DNA of 44,071 bases, taken from NCBI GenBank assembly GCA_028825365.1, contig JAPKAF010000007.1:1-44071 (forward strand), in the 5' to 3' direction. The position numbers were made by a program, and so were the translations under genes. The notes beneath the pieces are model-generated. The model saw only the letters and a program-made list of their open reading frames with translations, searched no databases and was not told the origin of the DNA. The DNA comes from Flavobacteriaceae bacterium (GTDB lineage Bacteria > Bacteroidota > Bacteroidia > Flavobacteriales > Flavobacteriaceae). Shown here piece by piece: positions 36,833 to 44,071 of this stretch (position 1 is its first letter; each line of letters opens with the position of its first letter).

Positions 36833-37336
36833 ATGACTAGAACTAATTTAACTATAATAGTTGCTGCAGGCACAAACAATACAATCGGTAAAGACAATAA
36901 ATTAATTTGGCATTTGCCAAATGATTTAAAAAGGTTCAAAAGATTAACTTCTGGTCATAATATTATAATGGGAAGAAAAACTTTTGATAGTTTCCCAGGG
37001 CTATTACCTAAAAGAAAGCACATTATAATTACTAGAAAAAAAGAAAATAAAAATATTGAAAATGTTATTTATGTAAACTCAATGGAAGAAGCTATTGAGG
37101 TAAGTAAAGAAGATCCCAATCCATTTGTAATTGGAGGTGGAGAAATTTACAAAATAGCAATGAATTACTCTTCAAAAATAGAGTTAACTAGAGTTAATCA
37201 CCAATTTGATGGAGACACTTATTTTCCAGAGATAAATAGTGATAATTGGAATAAAGTATCCGATGAATTTAATGAAATAGACGAAAAGCATAAATTCTCA
37301 TTTAATTATGAGACTTACGAAATAAAAAATATATGA
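36833..37336 (+). CDS. folA: Dihydrofolate reductase
   Basis: NADPH-dependent reduction of dihydrofolate produced by ThyA. The 167 aa show TIIVAAGTNNTIGKDNKLIW (substrate loop), HLPNDLKRFKRLTSGHNIIM (catalytic acidic residue D in PNDLKRF), GRKTFDSFPGLLPKRKHIII and VIGGGEIYKIAM (NADPH). Its TGA overlaps the fabD ATG (ATGA at 37333). Confidence 0.96.
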   Translation: MTRTNLTIIVAAGTNNTIGKDNKLIWHLPNDLKRFKRLTSGHNIIMGRKTFDSFPGLLPKRKHIIITRKKENKNIENVIYVNSMEEAIEVSKEDPNPFVIGGGEIYKIAMNYSSKIELTRVNHQFDGDTYFPEINSDNWNKVSDEFNEIDEKHKFSFNYETYEIKNI

Positions 37337-38217
37337 AAGCGTACGTATTTCCTGGGCAAGGAGCTCAATTTTCAGGAATGGGTTTAGACCTTTATAATGA
37401 AAATGATATTGCAAAAGAATTGTTTAATTCTGCTAATACTATCTTAGGATTTAAAATCACTGAGATAATGTTTCATGGATCTGCCGAGGATCTAAAACAG
37501 ACTAAAGTAACTCAACCAGCAATCTTCTTACACTCTGTAATTTTAGCAAAGTTAATGGGAGATAGTTTTAATCCTGATATGGTTGCTGGACATTCTTTAG
37601 GTGAATTTTCTGCACTTGTAAGTAGCGGAGTAATTACTTTTGAAGATGGACTGAAACTAGTTTCTAAACGCGCAATAGCTATGCAAAAAGCATGCGATCT
37701 TCAAGAGAGTACTATGGCTGCAGTATTAGGACTAGAAGATTCAATTGTTGAGAGAATATGTGAGGAAATTAATGGTGTTGTTGTTGCTGCAAATTACAAC
37801 TGTCCTGGTCAATTAGTAATATCAGGTGAGGTAAGTGCAATTAACAAGGCCTGTGAAAAATTAAAAGAAAATGGAGCTAGAAGAGCTTTAGTACTGCCTG
37901 TAGGAGGAGCTTTTCACTCCCCACTGATGAACCCTGCAAAAGAAGAATTAGAAAAAGCGATAAATAATACGGTTTTCAAAAAACCAACTTGTCCGATATA
38001 TCAAAACGTAACAGCTAGCGCTGTAGTTGACGAAAGTGAAATAAAAAACAATCTTATATCCCAGCTCACTTCACCCGTTAGGTGGACGCATACTGTGCAA
38101 CAAATGATTGCTGATGGAGCAAAGGAATTTATAGAAGTTGGCCCTGGGAAAGTATTACAAGGTTTAGTTAAAAAAATTAATAGAGAGTCTGAAGTATCTT
38201 CAGCTACAATAGTTTAA
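37333..38217 (+). CDS. fabD: Malonyl-CoA:ACP transacylase
   Basis: Loads malonyl groups onto acyl carrier protein for fatty-acid synthesis. It starts MKAYVFPGQGAQFSGMG. The nucleophile S88 lies in AGHSLGEFSALV. The catalytic His is in GGAFHSPLMNPA, and Gln in the GQGAQ loop forms the oxyanion hole. FIEVGPGKVLQGLVKK is the conserved end. The 294 aa are standard. It is translationally coupled to folA and 5 bp from lspA. Confidence 0.97.
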   Translation: MKAYVFPGQGAQFSGMGLDLYNENDIAKELFNSANTILGFKITEIMFHGSAEDLKQTKVTQPAIFLHSVILAKLMGDSFNPDMVAGHSLGEFSALVSSGVITFEDGLKLVSKRAIAMQKACDLQESTMAAVLGLEDSIVERICEEINGVVVAANYNCPGQLVISGEVSAINKACEKLKENGARRALVLPVGGAFHSPLMNPAKEELEKAINNTVFKKPTCPIYQNVTASAVVDESEIKNNLISQLTSPVRWTHTVQQMIADGAKEFIEVGPGKVLQGLVKKINRESEVSSATIV

Positions 38218-38222
38218 GTAGA

Positions 38223-38711
38223 ATGAAAAAAAATAGAAATTTATATATTATTTCTCTAGTGATTTTAAATATCATTTTAGATCAAGTTTCAAAGTTCTGG
38301 ATTAGAAATAATGTTAGCTACAGAGAAGATATTCAAATAATTAGTGATTATTTTATTATTACTAATGTAGAAAATAGTGGTGCATTTTTAGGTCTTGGTA
38401 GTGAGTTCCCTCCCATTGTAAAAAACATATTATTACTTGCATTACCAGTAATAGTATTAATATCCGTGCTAGTATATGTGTTTAAAGATAAGTCTCTTGA
38501 CAAATTAAGTCTAGTTGGGTTTAGCTTAATCATAGGTGGTGGGATAGGAAATATCTACGACAGATTCCTTTACGGATCTGTGACAGATTTTTTATTCATA
38601 GACCTAGGAGGTGTTTTTAAAACAGGTATATTTAATATAGCTGACCTATCAGTAACTACTGGAATGGTATTAATTTTATGGGCTAGTTTTAAAAATAAAA
38701 AACAAGAATAG
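38223..38711 (+). CDS. lspA: Lipoprotein signal peptidase (signal peptidase II)
   Basis: Inner-membrane aspartic protease that cleaves prolipoproteins before the lipidated Cys. The 162 aa have four hydrophobic helices. The two catalytic Asp are in IGNIYDRFLYGSVTDFLFI (YDR and TDF), and the N-terminal DQVSKFWI and NVENSGAFLG segments are conserved. Several putative lipoproteins or exported proteins lie nearby, but nothing links it to them specifically. It is convergent with the amidohydrolase, 2 bp between stops. Confidence 0.96.
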   Translation: MKKNRNLYIISLVILNIILDQVSKFWIRNNVSYREDIQIISDYFIITNVENSGAFLGLGSEFPPIVKNILLLALPVIVLISVLVYVFKDKSLDKLSLVGFSLIIGGGIGNIYDRFLYGSVTDFLFIDLGGVFKTGIFNIADLSVTTGMVLILWASFKNKKQE

Positions 38712-38713
38712 TT

Positions 38714-39991
38714 TTATTGCTTATAAATAATTCCTTCTTTCATAACAAATACTACATTTTCCATTGTTGAAATATTGTCTATTGGATTATCTTCAGTAGC
38801 TACAATATCTGCAATGAATCCTTCTTTGATTTTACCTAAATCATTTTCCATACTTAAAATTAAAGCATTGGTAGTTGTTGCTGACTGAATACATTCCATT
38901 GCTGGCATACCAACCTCGTTCATATACCCAAACTCTTTAGCGTTAATTCCATGAGGATATACTCCTGCATCTGATCCAAAAGCAATTTTCACTCCTGCTT
39001 TATACGCTTTTTTAAATGTTGCTTGAATTTTAGGACCGATAGCTAAGGCTTTTGGAACAACTAATTCATCATAGTATCCTTTTATTTTTGCTTTTTCAGC
39101 AACTTCTTTTCCTGCAGTAATGGTTGGGACATAGTAAGTTCCATATTCTTTCATAAGCTCCATTGACTTATCGCTCATAAGTGTACCATGTTCAATGGTT
39201 GTAACCCCACCTATTATTGCTCTTTGGATTCCTTCGTCTCCGTGAGCATGCGCAGCTATAATCATTCCGTAATCTTTAGCAGTATCACAAATTGATTTAA
39301 TTTCTTCTAATGTAAACTGAGGGTTTTGACCGTTTTTGGCAATACTCATTACTCCTCCGGTTGCAGTTATTTTAATATTATCTGCACCATCCTTATATCT
39401 TTGTCTAACTGCTTTTTTTGCTTCATCTACACTATTAATAACTCCTTCTTTTGGACCTGGATCTCCACGAAGTGAATTTTTCCAACCATTAGTTGGATCA
39501 GCATGTCCTCCAGTAGTTCCAATAGCTTTTCCAGCAGTAAATATCCTTGGCCCAACAACTTCTCCTTTAGCAATAGCATCTCTTAATGAAATGTTTATTC
39601 CCGATCCACCTAAATCTCTAACTGTTGTAAAACCAGCCATTAAGGTTATTTCTGCAAATTTTAAAGACCCAAATGCTATATCAGCATCGTTAGCAGTAAA
39701 AGCATTCATGTATTTTTGAGGATTAAACTCAGATTCAATATGAACATGTAAATCAATTAAACCAGGCATAACAGTTTTAGACTTTAAGTCAATTACTATA
39801 TCTAGTGGGTTTGAAGATGTAACATACCCATTTTTAATGGCTATAATTTTATCAGAAGAAACAATAATGGTTTTCTTTTTTAAAACCTTACCTCTTTCAG
39901 TATCTATAATTTTACCACATTGCAGATAAGTGTCTTGTGCATTGATATTGAAACTGATAAAAAATATAAGTAGGCTAATATATTTGTTCAT
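38714..39991 (-). CDS. Exported amidohydrolase family protein (imidazolonepropionase/prolidase-like)
   Basis: A signal peptide (MNKYISLLIFFISFNINAQ) is followed by a metal-dependent amidohydrolase. VMPGLIDLHVH supplies H82 and H84, IKITATGGVMS may carry the bridging Lys, AAHAHGDEGIQRAI and TTIEHGTLMSD supply the later His residues, and FGSDAGVYPHG supplies the catalytic Asp. The 425 aa and the exported location match the large group of Xaa-Pro dipeptidase-like or imidazolonepropionase-like proteins in Bacteroidota. Substrates of these periplasmic members are mostly unknown. It stands alone on the minus strand between lspA and waaA. Confidence 0.85.
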   Translation of the reverse strand: MNKYISLLIFFISFNINAQDTYLQCGKIIDTERGKVLKKKTIIVSSDKIIAIKNGYVTSSNPLDIVIDLKSKTVMPGLIDLHVHIESEFNPQKYMNAFTANDADIAFGSLKFAEITLMAGFTTVRDLGGSGINISLRDAIAKGEVVGPRIFTAGKAIGTTGGHADPTNGWKNSLRGDPGPKEGVINSVDEAKKAVRQRYKDGADNIKITATGGVMSIAKNGQNPQFTLEEIKSICDTAKDYGMIIAAHAHGDEGIQRAIIGGVTTIEHGTLMSDKSMELMKEYGTYYVPTITAGKEVAEKAKIKGYYDELVVPKALAIGPKIQATFKKAYKAGVKIAFGSDAGVYPHGINAKEFGYMNEVGMPAMECIQSATTTNALILSMENDLGKIKEGFIADIVATEDNPIDNISTMENVVFVMKEGIIYKQ

Positions 39992-40047
39992 AATATTAAA
40001 TATTGAGGTTAAGTAAGTATACTAAAGTACATATTTTTTTGTCTTTT

Positions 40048-41307
40048 GTGAAAAATAATATAAAGTACCTTATTTTAGCTATAAATAATAGAGCCATATA
40101 TAATTTTATATTACATATCAGTAAATTCTTTTTACAATTAATATCCTTGTTTGATTCTAAAATTAATCTTGGTGTTAAGGGAAGAAAAGAAGCCTTCAAT
40201 ACACTTAAAAGTTCTATTGATGTAAATGATAATTCAATTTGGTTTCATTGTGCTTCTCTTGGTGAATATGAACAAGGGCTTCCACTTTTTATGGAGCTAA
40301 AAAAGAAATACTCTAAGCATAAATTGATTTTAAGTTTTTTCTCACCATCTGGTTATGAAGCTAAAAAAGACTCTAGTATAGCTGATGTAGTTGTATACCT
40401 TCCATTAGACACTATTAATAATAGTAGAAGATTTTTAGATTTAGTAAGGCCTGAAATAGTAGTATTTGTTAAATCAGAAATTTGGCCTAACTATTTAAAT
40501 GAGATTGAAAAAAGAAAAATAAAATCTTTGCTAATTTGTGCTGTGTATAGTCCTTCACAAATGAGATTTAATTTATTAAAAAAATCAGTTCTTAAATTCA
40601 ACCATATTTTCACTCAGGATGAAAAATCAAAAGAACTCTTTAAATCAATAGGACATAATAATGTGATTTGCGCTGGAGATACTAGGTATGATAGAGTATC
40701 ACTATCCAAAAACTTAAATGAAGATGTAAAGTATATTAAAGAATTTATAAATAATAAAGATTGTTTAATCTGTGGTAGTACTTGGAAAAATGATGAAGAA
40801 ATTATCATTGATTACATCAATCATTCTAATAATGACCTAAAGTATATTATCGCACCTCATGAAATTAATAAAGAGCAAATAAATAATTTGAAGTCCTTAA
40901 TAAATAAAGAGTGTGTTCTTTTCTCTGAAATAAGTACAGATAATATTAAGTCTGCTAGTGTAGTAATTGTTGATAATATTGGGAACTTGTCTAAGCTGTA
41001 TAAATACGCTAGTCTGGCTTACATTGGTGGTGGATTTAACGGTGAAGGTAAACTTCACAATAGCCTGGAGGCAGCAGTATTTAGTTTGCCTATAATTATA
41101 GGTAAGTATTATTCTAAATTCCCAGAAGCTGTAAGCATGATTAATAATGGTGGGATGTTTTCAATAAGTAGTAAAGATTCCTTAAAAAATAAAATTAATG
41201 ACTTAATACAATCCAAAGAAAATCTAAATAGAATAGGTTCTCTTAATTCTGATTTTATTAAAAATAAAATCGGAGCTACAAATATCATATTAGAACATTT
41301 AAAATAA
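40048..41307 (+). CDS. waaA: 3-deoxy-D-manno-octulosonic acid (Kdo) transferase
   Basis: Inner-membrane glycosyltransferase that adds Kdo to lipid A. Recognisable parts are VKGRKEAF (family GRK motif), SIWFHCASLGEYEQGLPLF, LSFFSPSGYEAKK and VYLPLDT. The later GT-B half has ICGSTWKNDEEIIIDYI, IIAPHEI, YIGGGFNGEGKLHNSLEAAV (donor site) and PIIIGKYYSKFPEA. The frame is open from TTG 40003 with no ATG near the expected start. I chose GTG 40048, which puts GRK at ~residue 42; TTG 40039 is possible. The signal-anchor helix follows. The product makes an LPS core, fitting a Gram-negative envelope. Confidence 0.9.
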   Translation: MKNNIKYLILAINNRAIYNFILHISKFFLQLISLFDSKINLGVKGRKEAFNTLKSSIDVNDNSIWFHCASLGEYEQGLPLFMELKKKYSKHKLILSFFSPSGYEAKKDSSIADVVVYLPLDTINNSRRFLDLVRPEIVVFVKSEIWPNYLNEIEKRKIKSLLICAVYSPSQMRFNLLKKSVLKFNHIFTQDEKSKELFKSIGHNNVICAGDTRYDRVSLSKNLNEDVKYIKEFINNKDCLICGSTWKNDEEIIIDYINHSNNDLKYIIAPHEINKEQINNLKSLINKECVLFSEISTDNIKSASVVIVDNIGNLSKLYKYASLAYIGGGFNGEGKLHNSLEAAVFSLPIIIGKYYSKFPEAVSMINNGGMFSISSKDSLKNKINDLIQSKENLNRIGSLNSDFIKNKIGATNIILEHLK

Positions 41308-41319
41308 AACTTAAAAAAA

Positions 41320-41796
41320 ATGAAACATTTTATAGTAACAATTTTAGTATTAGTAATTTTTTCTTGCGATGTAGACAAAAAATTTAAAATAGATTTCAAC
41401 ACTTCATCAGCTACTGATATTGAGTTCTATTCAAGCGAAGAAACAATAAAAGCAGACTACCCTTTCTCCGATGCTGTAAAAATAGACAACTTTATTATTC
41501 TCTCTGGAGTAGTAGGGAATATCCCAGGTATAGACACTGTTGTTGAGGGCGGAATTCAGGCCGAAACAAAACAAGCTTTAGAAAACATAAAATCAATTCT
41601 TGAGCACTATGACCTAACAATGGATAATATTGTTAAATGCACTTGCATGATCGATGATATTTCCGAGTGGGGAGAAATGAATGAAGTGTACAAAACTTAC
41701 TTTACTTCTAATAAACCTGCTAGAAGTGCTTTTGGTGCAGATGGGCTGGCTCTTGGAGCTAAGCTAGAGTTAGAGTGCTGGGCGGTTGATAATTAA
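41320..41796 (+). CDS. RidA/YjgF-family protein with a lipoprotein signal peptide
   Basis: MKHFIVTILVLVIFSC is a lipoprotein-type signal with lipobox IFSC (C16). After a short linker comes a complete RidA domain: FSDAVKIDNFIILSGVVGNI, ALENIKSILEHYDLTMDNIV and KPARSAFGADGLALGAKLEL. The key Arg of active RidA enzymes is kept at R135 and the companion Glu at E152. RidA normally deaminates reactive enamines/imines in the cytoplasm. Here the sequence points to a membrane-attached periplasmic or outer-membrane form of unknown substrate. It has 158 aa and lies 12 bp after waaA. Confidence 0.85.
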   Translation: MKHFIVTILVLVIFSCDVDKKFKIDFNTSSATDIEFYSSEETIKADYPFSDAVKIDNFIILSGVVGNIPGIDTVVEGGIQAETKQALENIKSILEHYDLTMDNIVKCTCMIDDISEWGEMNEVYKTYFTSNKPARSAFGADGLALGAKLELECWAVDN

Positions 41797-41867
41797 ATTA
41801 TAAGACATTATAATTTCTTAAAAATTACTCATCTTAATTATTTATATTTAAGTAAATAATAATTAAA

Positions 41868-42356
41868 GTGAATAAACTAAGTTTATTTTTATTGAGTTTT
41901 CTAGTCCCTGTGATTTGTTTCTCACAATTACATCACGACATGATGTCTAGTCAAGGGAAAACAAAAAAGATATCTTCTGGTCATTATGTCACACAAACAA
42001 TAGGCCAACTTTCGGTAATAGGGAATAGTGAAGTTCCAGGCTTTAATATAGGTCAAGGTTTTCAACAAAGTAGTTGGACTAGATTAATTAACAGTAGTAA
42101 CACAAGTATAATAGCTGATTATTTTCCAAATCCATTTATAGACCAAGTAACATTTAATTTCGTGAGTGTTATTAATGGTAATAATTTAAAGGTTTCACTA
42201 TTTGATATTACAGGGAAATTAGTCTACAAAAAAAAACATAATTTAAATGAAGATGGTAAACTTATTATAAAACTTAATAATTTATCCTCAGGAATTTATC
42301 TTATCAATCTTTCAAATTCTGAAATAAAATATTTTACTAAACTCATAAAGAAATGA
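41868..42356 (+). CDS. Short T9SS type A sorting-domain protein
   Basis: A GTG start at 41868 gives a signal peptide (MNKLSLFLLSFLVPVICFSQ). The middle ~60 residues include HYVTQTIGQLSVIGNSEVPG and IGQGFQQSSW, a motif I associate with small surface proteins found next to beta-barrel proteins. The last ~75 residues are a T9SS type A sorting domain (YFPNPFIDQVTFNF, VSLFDITGKLVYKKK, LSSGIYLINLSNSE, KLIKK end). The product would be exported by T9SS. Its TGA overlaps the ATG of the next gene. Confidence 0.8.
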   Translation: MNKLSLFLLSFLVPVICFSQLHHDMMSSQGKTKKISSGHYVTQTIGQLSVIGNSEVPGFNIGQGFQQSSWTRLINSSNTSIIADYFPNPFIDQVTFNFVSVINGNNLKVSLFDITGKLVYKKKHNLNEDGKLIIKLNNLSSGIYLINLSNSEIKYFTKLIKK

Positions 42357-42973
42357 AAAAAATAATTCTTTTATCTTTTTTAATGACTATTTACAATGCT
42401 AATTCTCAAGATCTTAATTTGATTGGTGGAACTAACTTTACAACCTATGATTATACAAACTCATCTGGTGAAGAAAATCCAAATCTAAATGGATCTTCTG
42501 GTAGTTATTTTGAGCTGAGTTATTCCGCTCCAATAAGATTAGTTAAAAACTTACAGTATGTACTAGGAATTACCTTAAATCAATTTAATGCAACTGGAGG
42601 AGATCTATTAAATAATTATTCATGGGATACTAATTATTTAGGAATAATTAGTGGTGTTAAATATGCTGTCACAAATCCAAGATCTGTAATACAAGTAGAT
42701 TTTAAAGGCGGTGTTAATTTTAATAACATAATTAATGGTCAACAAAAAATTAATGGTCAAACATATGATTTAACACAGCAGAAAGAGTTTAGCTCAGTTG
42801 GGATTCAACCCTTTATTGGTACTGAAATAAGCTGTTTTGTCTCTAATTATATAGGAATAACTGTTGGATATAGTATATCAAAGAATTTAACAGTTGCAAA
42901 CGGATCACCAGAAACATTAAACTTCAATAATTCCAGAATAGAATTTGGACTTATAATAGAAACACCTCGTTAA
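42353..42973 (+). CDS. Small outer-membrane beta-barrel protein, unknown function
   Basis: A signal peptide (MKKIILLSFLMTIYNANSQ) precedes alternating aromatic/polar strands: LIGGTNFTTYDYTN, YFELSYSAPIRLVKN, LQYVLGITLNQFNA, NYLGIISGVKYAV, VIQVDFKGGVNFNN, IGVTVGYS-like ITVGYSISKNLTV and IEFGLIIETPR at the C-terminus. The pattern fits an 8-stranded outer-membrane barrel of ~190 residues. Start and stop are tightly coupled to the flanking genes (ATGA overlap upstream, 10 bp to the next ATG). The function is not recognised. Confidence 0.7.
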   Translation: MKKIILLSFLMTIYNANSQDLNLIGGTNFTTYDYTNSSGEENPNLNGSSGSYFELSYSAPIRLVKNLQYVLGITLNQFNATGGDLLNNYSWDTNYLGIISGVKYAVTNPRSVIQVDFKGGVNFNNIINGQQKINGQTYDLTQQKEFSSVGIQPFIGTEISCFVSNYIGITVGYSISKNLTVANGSPETLNFNNSRIEFGLIIETPR

Positions 42974-42983
42974 TTAAATAAAT

Positions 42984-44071
42984 ATGAAAAAATACTTACT
43001 ACTATTGCTGTTTATTTTTAGTGGACAAATGTTTTCACAATCTAGTGGAATCAATTATCAGGCAGTTATTTATAACCCTGGTGGCGAAGAACTACCTGGT
43101 GAGAATAACATGTATGCTCCACTAACTGAGCAAGACATCTGTCTTCGCTTTAATTTTGAAGATGCTAACGGAGCATTAGAATACCAAGAGGTTATTCAGG
43201 TAACTACCGATGTATTTGGAATGGTGAATGTCCTTATAGGTAATGATGTCCAAACTGGAGGTTCTGCCAACGGTTTTGATGAAATTGTATGGGATGGTAC
43301 TGAAAAATGGTTAATGGTAGAAGTTGATATTAAAGGAAATTGTAGCGATTACGATCAAATTAGTAATCAACCTTTTACGTATGTTCCATTTGCTTATTAT
43401 TCAGCTAACCCAGGTAATCCTGGACCTGAAGGACCTGCTGGAGAGCAAGGAACTGCCGGAGCACAAGGAGAGCAAGGTGATGTTGGACAAACCGGACCTG
43501 CAGGAGATGATGGCGCGCCGGGTGAACAAGGACCTGCTGGTGCACAAGGAGAACAAGGTGACGTTGGACAAACTGGACCTGGCGGAGAAGGATCTGTTGG
43601 TACAGATGGACTAACTGCATATGAAGTATGGATTAATTTGGGAAATACAGGTACAGAACAAGAATTTATGGATTCTCTAGTTGGACCTCAAGGTGAAACT
43701 GGACTACTCGCAGAAGGAACAGAAGAAGGAAATACTACATACTGGAATGGAACAGAGTGGGTTTTAAATAGCAATAATCTTTACAATGACGGAACGAATG
43801 TAATGATCGGCACTACTACGGCAGAAGCTTCGTCAGCGCTTACGATTGAATCCACAAATCAAGGGATTTTGATTCCAAGAATGACACTAGCGCAAAGAGA
43901 TGCCATAACAACCCCTGCAACAGGATTATTAATATTTCAAGCAGATGATGCTGTTGGATTCTATTATTATGATGGAGTTAAATGGACCAATCTAGCTAGT
44001 TCTAATACTACCTCAGGATCTTCAGGATCTGGAGGTGGAAATGCATCAAAAACATTAATTTATACAACAGA
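42984..44071 (+). CDS. Secreted collagen-like (Gly-X-Y) repeat protein, 3' end beyond the window
   Basis: The ATG at 42984 gives a signal peptide ([19 protein letters not shown]) and an N-terminal domain that starts [13 protein letters not shown] and contains [19 protein letters not shown] and [15 protein letters not shown]. This is a conserved front module of Bacteroidota repeat proteins. A collagen-like Gly-X-Y tract follows at about residues 144-211, with an internal 27-residue duplication. After it comes a [20 protein letters not shown] stretch and a tail-fibre-like [20 protein letters not shown] ... [15 protein letters not shown] segment. The frame is open to the last base (362 codons seen). 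The visible part has no sorting domain. Confidence 0.85.
   Translation, partial: MKKYLLLLLFIFSGQMFSQSSGINYQAVIYNPGGEELPGENNMYAPLTEQDICLRFNFEDANGALEYQEVIQVTTDVFGMVNVLIGNDVQTGGSANGFDEIVWDGTEKWLMVEVDIKGNCSDYDQISNQPFTYVPFAYYSANPGNPGPEGPAGEQGTAGAQGEQGDVGQTGPAGDDGAPGEQGPAGAQGEQGDVGQTGPGGEGSVGTDGLTAYEVWINLGNTGTEQEFMDSLVGPQGETGLLAEGTEEGNTTYWNGTEWVLNSNNLYNDGTNVMIGTTTAEASSALTIESTNQGILIPRMTLAQRDAITTPATGLLIFQADDAVGFYYYDGVKWTNLASSNTTSGSSGSGGGNASKTLIYTT
43458..43580 (+). repeat. Internal duplication within the collagen-like tract
   Basis: Two ~42-bp copies, starting at 43458 and 43539 (81 bp apart), encode [14 protein letters not shown] almost identically. The nucleotide differences are scattered and mostly at third codon positions, so the copies are not very recent. 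The tract is clearly richer in G+C than its surroundings because of Gly/Pro codons. Confidence 0.8.

Noticed and set aside
41843-41865. AT-only inverted repeat just before the GTG of the short T9SS protein
   Set aside because: An 8-bp A/T stem is expected often at this composition. It may overlap a weak TATATTTA promoter-like box, but neither is firm.
43324-43620. Open frames on both strands across the collagen-like tract
   Set aside because: They are out-of-frame products of the Gly-X-Y codon repeat; the true frame starts at 42984 and runs off the window.
1-44071. CRISPR array, prophage, insertion sequence, tRNA or rRNA genes
   Set aside because: No direct-repeat/spacer pattern, transposase, integrase, phage structural gene or cloverleaf-like sequence was found; the gaps are short and AT-rich.

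Overview
The window is an AT-rich stretch (roughly 30% G+C by eye) of a Bacteroidota chromosome, most likely a marine Flavobacteriaceae-type bacterium. The lineage call rests on several independent signs. There are two type IX secretion (T9SS) C-terminal sorting domains and a GLPGLI protein paired with a TonB-receptor-like barrel. The DAHP synthase is fused to a chorismate mutase. Candidate promoters have the Bacteroidota form TTG-N(17-23)-TAnnTTTG, and starts lack strong Shine-Dalgarno sequences. I see no rRNA, tRNA, CRISPR array, insertion sequence or prophage.

Left edge (1-1100): the 3' part of a secreted choice-of-anchor J / T9SS protein whose reading frame is broken near position 31, a strong terminator, and a 53-residue membrane protein. 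From 1112 to 22763 every large gene is on the minus strand. Read in transcription order this is ilvD-ilvB-ilvN-ilvC-ilvA-gapN-leuA-leuC-leuD-leuB, then a 195-bp control region, then pheA-aminotransferase-tyrA-DAHPS/chorismate mutase, then rsgA-dtd-MazG-like-aroA, then queA-rlmN. It encodes most of isoleucine/valine/leucine synthesis (no ilvE seen), the branch to phenylalanine and tyrosine, and EPSP synthase, followed by ribosome and tRNA maintenance genes.

The most interesting element is the leuB-pheA gap. It holds a 23-codon leader peptide with 11 aromatic codons (8 Tyr, 3 Phe), including an almost unbroken run at codons 8-16. Just after that run comes a segment that can pair with the 5' arm of a GC-rich terminator, and the terminator's T-tract touches the pheA start codon. 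This has the layout of a classical leader-peptide attenuator sensing charged tRNA-Phe/Tyr, here in a Bacteroidota genome and inserted between the leu and aromatic gene blocks.

22764-30779: an AT-rich 342-bp gap upstream of ilvD, a TonB-receptor-like barrel with its GLPGLI partner, an unrecognised exported protein, a deoxynucleoside kinase, and a K+-dependent type membrane pyrophosphatase with an unusual C-terminal tail. 30780-38711: pdhB diverges from etfBA across an intergenic region with a perfect 18-bp palindrome and a 16-A tract. A bifunctional nuclease, a lipocalin-like/CNT nucleoside transporter fusion, thyA-folA, fabD and lspA follow on the plus strand. 38714-44071: an exported amidohydrolase (minus), then waaA, a lipoprotein-type RidA protein, a short T9SS-sorted protein, a small beta-barrel protein and the start of a secreted collagen-like protein that runs off the right edge.
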